A stretch of 37,922 nucleotides of DNA, taken from positions 1 through 37,922 of the forward strand of contig JAGNXB010000021.1 in NCBI GenBank assembly GCA_017985675.1. Direction: 5' to 3'. Positions within the stretch are counted from its first letter, which is position 1. Every line of letters begins with the position of its first letter. This stretch comes from Saprospiraceae bacterium (lineage in GTDB: Bacteria; Bacteroidota; Bacteroidia; Chitinophagales; Saprospiraceae). The translations under genes and the position numbers were made by a program. Below the pieces are notes generated by a model. That model was not told the DNA's origin and ran no database searches. It was given only the letters and a program-made list of their open reading frames with translations. Shown here in pieces: positions 1 to 6,201 of the stretch.

Positions 1-1
1 C

Positions 2-322
2 GACTCTCCCATCATCGGAGCCGGCTTGTACGTGGACAATGAAGTGGGCGCGGCAACCTCCACAGGTACCGGCGAAGAAGTGATCCGGATCTGTGGTGCC
101 TTCCTGATCGTAGAGCTCATGCGCAACAGGCATTCCCCTCAAAAAGCCTGCGAAGAAGCTATCAGGCGCATTAAAAAGAACAACCCCGATAAACCAGAGC
201 TTTTTGTAGCATTTCTGGCGATTAATAAAGCTGGCGAGTATGGGGCGTTTTCAACCAAAGCAGGATTTGAATATGCCTTGTTTAAGGAAGGCGAGAATTT
301 GTTGCACAAAGGGAAATTCTGA
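2..322 (+). CDS. N4-(beta-N-acetylglucosaminyl)-L-asparaginase / isoaspartyl peptidase family, C-terminal part
   Basis: The 3' end of a gene whose start lies before the window; the reading frame is open from base 2. The visible 106 residues begin DSPIIGAGLYVDNEVGAA and continue with STGTGEEVIR, a pattern typical of the beta subunit of glycosylasparaginase-type N-terminal-nucleophile hydrolases. The family cleaves GlcNAc-Asn (the last step of N-glycoprotein breakdown) or isoaspartyl bonds. The catalytic Thr and the autocleavage site would lie upstream, so activity cannot be judged from here. Beta-mannosidase, CutC and GH92 alpha-mannosidase genes a few kb away fit an N-glycan degradation theme. 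Family confidence is high; the exact substrate is inferred. Confidence 0.85.
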   Translation, partial: DSPIIGAGLYVDNEVGAATSTGTGEEVIRICGAFLIVELMRNRHSPQKACEEAIRRIKKNNPDKPELFVAFLAINKAGEYGAFSTKAGFEYALFKEGENLLHKGKF

Positions 323-402
323 GCACAAATTCACTTGGTTGTCCAGGTAATTTTCGACTTCCAGGAAGTTCACTTTAATGGGATAGATCCAAAAGTTTAG
401 GT

Positions 403-990
403 TTAATTCCCTGTTGGTTGTAGCCTGTCTGATATAGTCATCAATTTTCCTCGTTCAAATAAAAAATAAGACTCTGTCCCTATTATTATGTCCTTTCCCA
501 ATAATTCAGAAAAAAACAAAGGAACATAATCAGCCACAACATCGGTTGAATAATATTTTGTATCAATTCCGAATACAGGCCTGTCCAATGGTTCAATCAA
601 ATCCAACGTTTCAAATCGATAGCTTCGGGCAACAATGAAGAGTTCAACATTATTGCTTTTACAAATACTCTGAATAATTGTTGGAGCGATACAGTTTGGT
701 CCTTTACATGTTGGATGCCACAAGTAAACAATAGCTTTTTCTTCCTTTTGTATACAACTTCTTATATCTAATCCATTGGCAATGCACACCATTGGCTCAA
801 GATCAGTTTTGGAATTACAGTTGATAGGATTGCTCTTCTGAATTAGGCCGGGGTATAATTTGGAAGTGTGTTCAAAACCACTGTATTTTCCTATGTTTGG
901 GTTAAAGCTTATAATGCCACAAGAACTTATTAGCAAGGATCCAAATATCAAGAATGCATATTTCCCATCTTTCGGTCCAAGTAGTATCAT
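403..990 (-). CDS. Hypothetical lipoprotein with possible thioredoxin-like fold
   Basis: A 195-residue protein I do not recognise. The N-terminus has a hydrophobic stretch (about residues 11-23) ending in a lipobox, ISSC, with Cys24 as the probable lipidated residue. After it, the segment AIVYLWHPTCKGPNC (about 86-100) resembles the beta-strand plus Trp/Cys active-site start of thioredoxin folds, but the cysteines are spaced C-x4-C rather than C-x2-C. No other domain is recognisable. The start ATG at 990 places the signal sequence normally, and no clear TAnnTTTG promoter is visible upstream. It stands alone between the asparaginase-type gene and a second small lipoprotein on the same strand. 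Function unknown. Confidence 0.7.
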   Translation of the reverse strand: MILLGPKDGKYAFLIFGSLLISSCGIISFNPNIGKYSGFEHTSKLYPGLIQKSNPINCNSKTDLEPMVCIANGLDIRSCIQKEEKAIVYLWHPTCKGPNCIAPTIIQSICKSNNVELFIVARSYRFETLDLIEPLDRPVFGIDTKYYSTDVVADYVPLFFSELLGKDIIIGTESYFLFERGKLMTISDRLQPTGN

Positions 991-1210
991 TTTAAAATGC
1001 TGTATAGTGTAATTTCGTAATTTGAGTATAGTAAATACCCGCTTTTAACCAAGGTCAAAACTACCTGGTTAATAGCAACTATTAAACGCAAGGAACCAAT
1101 TACATCTTTTAGAATACGTAAAGTTGTGGTTACTCCTTAACGCATCCAAAGTCAATGACTTGAATGCATGTTCAAATCACCTCCAATCACTCCAAGTTCA
1201 ATCTAAATGA

Positions 1211-1432
1211 CTATTGTTTCCGTTCAACAATCACCGTATCATATCTTGATACAACCATAATGGACTCCTCTGAAGTCTCAGGATCAAAGTTAACAATGGT
1301 ATCCTTCACTTCAGTAATGGTGGTGTCCATTACTACCTCATTTTCAGATGCGCCTTCAGGGGTTCCATTTGTGCACCCAATATTCCATAAGGAGCACATT
1401 GCGAAAATGCAATAAATCAGTTTTTTACACAT
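1211..1432 (-). CDS. Small hypothetical lipoprotein
   Basis: A 73-residue protein beginning MCKKLIYCIF; the ATG at 1432 is preferred over an in-frame TTG nine bases upstream. It has a short type II signal peptide with lipobox-like WNIGC before an acidic mature part rich in Thr, Ser and Glu, ending in DTVIVERKQ. No catalytic motif or known domain is seen. Such short acidic lipoproteins are common in Bacteroidota and are usually uncharacterised. The overlapping plus-strand frame (1164-1415) lacks any comparable signal, which supports the minus strand as coding. Function unknown. Confidence 0.6.
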   Translation of the reverse strand: MCKKLIYCIFAMCSLWNIGCTNGTPEGASENEVVMDTTITEVKDTIVNFDPETSEESIMVVSRYDTVIVERKQ

Positions 1433-1583
1433 AAAGATCAAATTTTATTATAATGAAATGAACAACCTACATTCATTGAGGGCCGTTGCAACCATGAAGT
1501 GCTATTTGAAAAATGCACTGTCAAAAACTACCTACAACTCAGCTCAAGATAGAGGTATTCAATTGAAAATCTGATTGTAAATT

Positions 1584-1600
1584 ATGGAAAAATTTTCCAT
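1584..1600. promoter_or_regulatory. Perfect 17-bp palindrome, possible operator
   Basis: ATGGAAAAATTTTCCAT has eight-base arms around a single central base. It lies about 85 bp upstream of the TAACTTTG element of the thioredoxin gene. It lacks a U-tract and is too tight to form a hairpin, so a protein-binding site is the more natural reading, but no regulator is identified. Chance occurrence in AT-rich DNA is possible. Confidence 0.3.
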
Positions 1601-1683
1601 TTAAAGGAATTGGATTCAAGTTTGGTATAAAAATCGCACTTCCTAACATTTTGTTAAATGCTGCAAAACTGCTCTTTTCGCTG

Positions 1684-1691
1684 TAACTTTG
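1684..1691 (+). promoter_or_regulatory. Bacteroidetes -7 promoter element for the thioredoxin gene
   Basis: TAACTTTG matches the TAnnTTTG consensus of the Bacteroidetes primary sigma factor. The position 20 bases further upstream reads CTG instead of TTG, so the -33 half is weak. Transcription would begin near 1697, leaving about 45 bases of leader before the ATG at 1743 and arguing against the in-frame TTG at 1689 as the start. Confidence 0.6.
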
Positions 1692-1742
1692 TATGCTGAA
1701 CAACGTTTTCACGGTATCTATAACAACACTGGCAACCTATCC

Positions 1743-2255
1743 ATGATGAAACAAACTCTCTTTCTGCTCCTTCTGGCACTGAATGTATCCTGTGCCGATG
1801 CTCAGTCTTCTGCTACTTCTTCAACATCCGGTTATAAAGCGGGTAACGAAGGTTGGCTCGTAAGCCTTGATGAAGCCTATGCTCTTTCGAAAAAAACAGG
1901 TAAGCCCATTATGGCCAACTTCACAGGCAGCGACTGGTGCGGCTGGTGCAAGCGACTGACGGCTTCCGTGTTTTCCAAGCCTGAGTTTAAAAAATGGGCC
2001 GACAAAAATGTCATCTTACTGGAACTCGACTTTCCAAAACGTACACAAGTACCTACGGAAATTCGCGAGCAAAACTCAAACCTCCAGCAGGCCTTCAAAG
2101 TAACCGGCTACCCTACCATTTGGGTATTCCATATGGATAAAGACAAAGCCGGAAAGTATTCCATTAACGCCCTTGGAAAAACGGGATACACCCCAACGGT
2201 TGAAGAATTCACCACCGGTGTAGATCAAATGATTGCACAGGGGAAAAAGGGATAA
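1743..2255 (+). CDS. Secreted thioredoxin-family protein (WCGWC)
   Basis: A 170-residue exported thioredoxin-like protein. An N-terminal hydrophobic signal (KQTLFLLLLALNVSCADAQ) is followed by a Ser/Thr linker and a thioredoxin fold with active site SDWCGWCKRL (Cys66 and Cys69 from this start) and the cis-proline segment TGYPTIWVF. The WCGWC form is common in Bacteroidota periplasmic thioredoxin_7-type proteins, which act as disulfide reductases or isomerases. The Cys inside the signal could be a poor lipobox, so soluble versus lipidated is undecided. The start was chosen because 1743 lies just upstream of the signal peptide and downstream of the -7 element. The gene is monocistronic and ends at a strong hairpin terminator. 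Confidence 0.85.
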   Translation: MMKQTLFLLLLALNVSCADAQSSATSSTSGYKAGNEGWLVSLDEAYALSKKTGKPIMANFTGSDWCGWCKRLTASVFSKPEFKKWADKNVILLELDFPKRTQVPTEIREQNSNLQQAFKVTGYPTIWVFHMDKDKAGKYSINALGKTGYTPTVEEFTTGVDQMIAQGKKG

Positions 2256-2278
2256 TTCCCTATTCAACAGATAAAATG

Positions 2279-2313
2279 AAGGCCTTCCAGGTATAACACG
2301 GAAGGCCTTTTTT
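2279..2313 (+). terminator. Rho-independent terminator of the thioredoxin gene
   Basis: A 10-bp stem, AAGGCCTTCC (2279-2288) with GGAAGGCCTT (2300-2309), encloses an 11-base loop and runs into six T residues on the plus strand. It also lies just past the convergent fic stop codon, though the reverse orientation has a poorer T-run. Confidence 0.85.
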
Positions 2314-2323
2314 ATGGCGCTGA

Positions 2324-3391
2324 TCAAACCAGCTCCAAATGTTCTTGCAAGGACTGCATGGCGTGATCTATGATCAGATCGTAAAATAGCTCCGGGCGGT
2401 TATCCACCTGGACCGCCTCCAGAGACTGATAATACCTGAGCCTCGCAGCTGGATCACCTTTCAGGTTGACCAAGGTATAGCCATGGCTAACCAGGATCAG
2501 GTTCATCACAAGCCGTGAGGTACGACCATTCCCGTCAATAAACGGATGGATGCTGACCAGTCGTTCATGCATTTCTGCGGCCAAAATCACCGGATGGAGC
2601 TTTCCATGCTGTGTGGCATAGTGCCGGAAGTAGTATTCCATCAGCCCATCCAACTGCCATGGCTGGGGTGGTTCATGACGGGAGCCGCTGATCCGCACAG
2701 GCACATGGCGGTATCGACCGGCTTCCTCGGGCTCAATGCCCTGCAGGATGATCCGGTGCAACTCCCGTAAAACGCGCGGCGAAAAATCTTCCTCCCGCTG
2801 TACAAGCCCGGTAATGAATTCCACCGCATATGCGTGATTAATCGCTTCCAGGTGCTCCACCATCGTTTTGCCACCGATTGTCAGGCCCTGGTTGACTACC
2901 AATTCGGTTTCCTGTAGGGTGAGTGTATTGCCTTCGATGCGATTGCTTTCGTACGTATAAAGTGTATTAAAATAAGCTTGCATACGCTTAAGAGCGGCAC
3001 CTTTTAATGGCTTGCACTGCTGCCATTTATCCTTCAACGCATCCAGTTCGGCCAAACGCTTCTGAATAGGTTCAGGCAACACAATGGCCGTAGGCTTTTT
3101 TTCAGTCACCAAATATTCAACCCGGCTTTCAGCGACTACGAAGGCTTCTTTTGCAAACGGTTCATCTTCTACCACCTTCAATAGGCGTTCAGCAAGCCAC
3201 AGTATCTGAAGCTTATCTGGTTGCACCTGATAAGCATGGGCCAGGATAGGAATTTGGCTGGCTGTAGGCATGCGATCGCCCGTTTCGATTTTGCTGATAA
3301 TAGCTTGATCGATTTCCGTGGTTTTTGCCAGCTCCCGGATGGTAATTCCAAGTTCTGCCCTGCGTTGTTGGAGAAAAGATGCAAATTTCAT
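2324..3391 (-). CDS. Fic-domain AMPylase-type protein with N-terminal XRE HTH
   Basis: A 355-residue protein combining a DNA-binding and a Fic domain. An XRE/HTH_3 domain (FLQQRRAELGITIRELAKTT...ISKIETGDRMP) occupies about residues 2-60. An alpha-helical region carries the inhibitory motif SNRIEGN (about 149-155), matching S/TxxxEG/N of class II (N-terminally inhibited) Fic proteins. The catalytic loop HPFIDGNGRTSR (about 282-293) is the full HPFxxGNGRxxR motif, so nucleotidyl (usually AMP) transfer is expected. The frame extends upstream to ATGs at 3409 and 3424, but those residues (MTNFVMTNLVN) are encoded by two tandem palindromes overlapping the promoter, so 3391 is the likely start. Autorepression is inferred. 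The target is unknown and no partner antitoxin gene is adjacent. Confidence 0.88.
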   Translation of the reverse strand: MKFASFLQQRRAELGITIRELAKTTEIDQAIISKIETGDRMPTASQIPILAHAYQVQPDKLQILWLAERLLKVVEDEPFAKEAFVVAESRVEYLVTEKKPTAIVLPEPIQKRLAELDALKDKWQQCKPLKGAALKRMQAYFNTLYTYESNRIEGNTLTLQETELVVNQGLTIGGKTMVEHLEAINHAYAVEFITGLVQREEDFSPRVLRELHRIILQGIEPEEAGRYRHVPVRISGSRHEPPQPWQLDGLMEYYFRHYATQHGKLHPVILAAEMHERLVSIHPFIDGNGRTSRLVMNLILVSHGYTLVNLKGDPAARLRYYQSLEAVQVDNRPELFYDLIIDHAMQSLQEHLELV

Positions 3392-3393
3392 GT

Positions 3394-3423
3394 TGACCAA
3401 ATTTGTCATGACAAAATTAGTCA
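3394..3423. promoter_or_regulatory. Tandem palindromic operator at the fic promoter
   Basis: Two abutting 15-bp palindromes, TGACCAAATTTGTCA (3394-3408) and TGACAAAATTAGTCA (3409-3423), share the form TGACnAAATTnGTCA. The second contains the -7 element of the fic promoter and the first covers the probable transcription start, directly upstream of the preferred ATG at 3391. An XRE dimer bound here would block transcription, so the HTH of the Fic protein is the obvious candidate repressor. The palindromes are seen; the repressor assignment is inferred. Confidence 0.75.
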
Positions 3424-3443
3424 TTATTATTTATTTCCCCAAA
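3412..3443 (-). promoter_or_regulatory. fic promoter (-33 TTTG, 20-nt spacer, -7 TAATTTTG)
   Basis: Read on the minus strand, TTTG (3443-3440), a 20-base spacer and TAATTTTG (3419-3412) exactly match the Bacteroidetes consensus. The -33 box lies just outside the putative operator, overlapping the 3' end of the beta-mannosidase gene, and the -7 box is inside the second palindrome. Confidence 0.75.
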
Positions 3444-5464
3444 TATTTTTCCTTCACCACCATATATCCAGGCTTCTTTCGGCCATAATAATCGATGATG
3501 GACCAGCTCGCTCCAGGCCAGGGCTCATTCAATTGCCACAATAGTGTACCCATACAATAAGGAAAGGCTTTGATGTGGGCATCTATGGCTTTGCCCAGGG
3601 CTATTCCCTGGACCTGATGACCAAGTGAAACGAATGTTTTAAAATCATCCAAAGGGCTTAGTCCTTCCATCTCAATGTATTTTTTAATCAATCGATTCCC
3701 TTTGTAGGAACGCTGATGAAAAGCCATTACCGGGCTATTTATTGACCAATCCTGTGGGGCCGTGAAATCTTGAAGACTCTCCCACATAGGAAAGGACTGC
3801 ATGCCATATTCCGTCATAAATCGGGGAACCCATGCCTCCAGACTGTCCAAATCCATTTCACCATGCCACACACCCCAAAAATGATTGTTCCCTTTAGCCA
3901 TGTCCGCCTTGTCGCCCCAATTACTGATGGGCGACGATGCCAGGTAATCCGTGCCGGGGTGGTACTGATCCACAAGCCCTGGCAGTTTGTCTTCAAACAA
4001 TCTTTGATAGTCATCGACCATCTGCGCCATCTGGCCTGGTGTGTATTGGTATTTTTGTTGCCAGCCCCAGTTTTTCCATGCGACAGCAATTTCATTATTG
4101 CCACACCAGAGTGCAATGCTGGGGTGTTGGCGAAGGCGTTTGATCTGGTCAGTTGCTTCGCTTTTCACAGAGGACAAAAAGGCCGTATCGCCAGTATACA
4201 TGGTCCCTGCAAACATAAAATCCTGCCATACCATGATCCCCAGAGAGTCAGCTAGTTCGTAAAAAACATCGGCTTCATAAATCCCGCCACCCCAAATCCG
4301 GAGCATGTTCATATTTGCTTCGGCAGCCATATTCATAAGTGAAGCATACTTCAACCGGTCTATCCTTGCAGGAAACATATCGGCAGGTACCCAATTGGCT
4401 CCCTTGATAAATACAGGCCGGCCATTGACAATAAAACGGAACGGTGTGCCCAGGCTATCCGGCGTCTGATCAAGTTGTATGGTACGAATGCCGGCAAGGA
4501 AGACCAAACTGTCTTTACCATCCTCAGAACTTGCATACACAGTCACCGGATACCGATGTGCCTGACCACTGCCACGAGGCCACCACCGCTCGGGATCAAC
4601 CAACTGTAGGGGGATTTCAAAGGTATTCAGTCCCTCCTCGACATCAATGGTATCATAGACCGCCACCTGGCCAATCAGGCAGTACATATAGATTTGTTGT
4701 GCACGGTCCGCTTCCAGTGATCCGTGAAGGAGGAGAGATGCCTGATTGTCATGCAGTTTTTTTGTTTCCAACCACACGTTCCTAAGCCGATGGCCTTTCC
4801 AACCTTCCAGGCGTACAGGTTTCCAAATACCACAACCGGGCATGGGCGGTGCAAAATCCCATCCAAACTGATAAGGTGCCTTTCGTGTAAAAACAGATGG
4901 TTTTCCGGGATAATTGTCGCTGTCGGCGGGATAGGTCCAGGGTATTCGTTCTGCTTTCTCTTTTCCCTTAAAGATGGCCGAATGAAACACGACACGGATG
5001 TGGAGGGCCATTCCCCGTTCGTCCCTGGCAATAGGAATAGTCCACTGCCGAAACATATTGTCTGCCTGCAACACCAATGTTTCGTTGAAATATACATCCG
5101 CATAGGTGTCCAGCCCTTCAAAAACGAGGTTGATGTTTGACATCTCTTCCCAGCCTTCCGGCCATGATAATGTATATTCATATACCCAGGAAGTGCTGTC
5201 TATCCATCCCAAATACTGCGCATTGTCTCTGTAAAATGGGTCTTTTATTAGTTGGTGCTGAAGGAGGTCAGTATGAATGGAACCTGGCACGGTAGCTTTT
5301 CGAATAGTATTTTCTTCAATTTGATGGAAGGTCCAACCTTCGTTTAACGGGATGTTAAATGTCTGCCCCAGGCCTGATTGGATCATCAGAAACTGCAGTG
5401 AAAAAAGGATAAAAAAGTTCTTGAATGCGTAAATATGGAATCTATTTGATCGAAGTACAAACAT
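3431..5464 (-). CDS. Secreted GH2 beta-mannosidase
   Basis: A 677-residue exported glycoside hydrolase family 2 protein, expected to release beta-linked mannose such as the core Man-beta-GlcNAc of N-glycans. After a signal-like hydrophobic segment (FFILFSLQFLMIQSGLGQ) come the jelly-roll domain (NEGWTFHQ, ATVPGSIHTDLL, VFEGLDTYADVYFN), the Ig-like linker and the TIM barrel. WCGNNE carries the acid/base Glu (about residue 457) and TEYGMQSF the nucleophile Glu (about 550). It stops soon after WQLNEPWPGASWSIIDYYGR, so the C-terminal Ig-like domains found in 800+ residue relatives are missing. The ATG at 5464 is preferred to an upstream TTG. It follows cutC by about 10 bases, indicating cotranscription. 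Confidence 0.88.
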   Translation of the reverse strand: MFVLRSNRFHIYAFKNFFILFSLQFLMIQSGLGQTFNIPLNEGWTFHQIEENTIRKATVPGSIHTDLLQHQLIKDPFYRDNAQYLGWIDSTSWVYEYTLSWPEGWEEMSNINLVFEGLDTYADVYFNETLVLQADNMFRQWTIPIARDERGMALHIRVVFHSAIFKGKEKAERIPWTYPADSDNYPGKPSVFTRKAPYQFGWDFAPPMPGCGIWKPVRLEGWKGHRLRNVWLETKKLHDNQASLLLHGSLEADRAQQIYMYCLIGQVAVYDTIDVEEGLNTFEIPLQLVDPERWWPRGSGQAHRYPVTVYASSEDGKDSLVFLAGIRTIQLDQTPDSLGTPFRFIVNGRPVFIKGANWVPADMFPARIDRLKYASLMNMAAEANMNMLRIWGGGIYEADVFYELADSLGIMVWQDFMFAGTMYTGDTAFLSSVKSEATDQIKRLRQHPSIALWCGNNEIAVAWKNWGWQQKYQYTPGQMAQMVDDYQRLFEDKLPGLVDQYHPGTDYLASSPISNWGDKADMAKGNNHFWGVWHGEMDLDSLEAWVPRFMTEYGMQSFPMWESLQDFTAPQDWSINSPVMAFHQRSYKGNRLIKKYIEMEGLSPLDDFKTFVSLGHQVQGIALGKAIDAHIKAFPYCMGTLLWQLNEPWPGASWSIIDYYGRKKPGYMVVKEKYLGK

Positions 5465-5474
5465 ATCGGGCAAG

Positions 5475-6188
5475 TTAAAGCATCTCCTTATGGATGGAAC
5501 ACCAGCGCATCATCCCTTCCACGATAGCCATATCGGCCTTTCCGTCCGGCTGAGTAGATGCTGCGGAATGAACAGATCGCAACCCCGCTTTATAAAATAC
5601 GGCGAGGTCTTCTGGCCTTACCTTACCAGCTGCTACGATATCCAACATTGGCCCTGCCAATTCCTGCCAGGCCGCCAATCGATCCACATAATGTACGGCA
5701 TGGGTGCCGCTACCGGAGCTGAGCACTCGTGAAAATCCCAATTCCACAAGGATAGGTAAAGCTTGGTCTGGTTCTTTAAGTAGGTCAAAAGCACGATGGA
5801 AGGTCAACACCAGCTTATCGGCCAATCCTCCGACTACCTGGCGAATGGTAGTAGTAGGTAACGATCCATCTGATCCGGCAAATCCTAGGGTAATCCCATC
5901 CACCCCGCAGACAATAGCCTGTTGAATCTGCTCCTGCATTAGAGCCAGATCATCCGGGCCGTAATTAAAATGACCTGGCCGGGGTCGAATCATCACGCTC
6001 AGGCACCCGGGAAATAGATTTCTGGCCTCATCCAGTAATTGGGATCCAGGCCACAGGCCCCCATTTTGGTAGTCGATACAATATTCAATATTTGGAACGC
6101 CAAGGCTTTTAGCCAAACGAATACTATCGAGATCGAAGCAGCATATTTCCAGTTTGCAGGTATCTCCTATCTTGCAAGCCTCATTCAT
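5475..6188 (-). CDS. cutC: CutC family TIM-barrel protein
   Basis: A 237-residue single-domain protein of the CutC family, close to the usual 240-250 residues. Recognisable family segments are LEICCFDLDS near the start, VMIRPRPGHFNY, VDGITLGF, LTFHRAFD and RVLSSGSGTHAV. CutC was named for a proposed role in copper homeostasis, but its biochemical function has remained uncertain. Here it sits immediately upstream of the beta-mannosidase on the same strand and divergently from the GH92 mannosidase with only 13 bp between the two start codons, so its context is glycan breakdown rather than copper transport. The metal role is therefore doubtful in this organism; a sugar-related role is inference. 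Confidence 0.9.
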   Translation of the reverse strand: MNEACKIGDTCKLEICCFDLDSIRLAKSLGVPNIEYCIDYQNGGLWPGSQLLDEARNLFPGCLSVMIRPRPGHFNYGPDDLALMQEQIQQAIVCGVDGITLGFAGSDGSLPTTTIRQVVGGLADKLVLTFHRAFDLLKEPDQALPILVELGFSRVLSSGSGTHAVHYVDRLAAWQELAGPMLDIVAAGKVRPEDLAVFYKAGLRSVHSAASTQPDGKADMAIVEGMMRWCSIHKEML

Positions 6189-6201
6189 CTAAACTGATTT
6201 C

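Larger units (their letters stand above)
1433..1742. other. 310-bp intergenic region with promoter and palindrome
   Basis: No gene is seen here. It separates the small lipoprotein (minus) from the thioredoxin gene (plus). It contains a 17-bp perfect palindrome at 1584-1600 and a Bacteroidetes -7 element at 1684-1691, both listed separately; the rest is AT-rich without further recognisable structure. Confidence 0.6.

Noticed and set aside
1164..1415. 83-residue plus-strand ORF
   Set aside because: It is antisense to a lipoprotein with a good lipobox; its own sequence has no recognisable feature.
2324..3391. Fic gene as half of a classic toxin-antitoxin pair
   Set aside because: No small antitoxin gene is adjacent, and the inhibitory motif is within the same protein, so it is self-inhibited rather than two-component.
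3424..3424. Start of the Fic protein at the upstream ATG
   Set aside because: The added residues are encoded by the tandem palindromes and overlap the -7 box and likely transcription start; the HTH domain begins properly at 3391.
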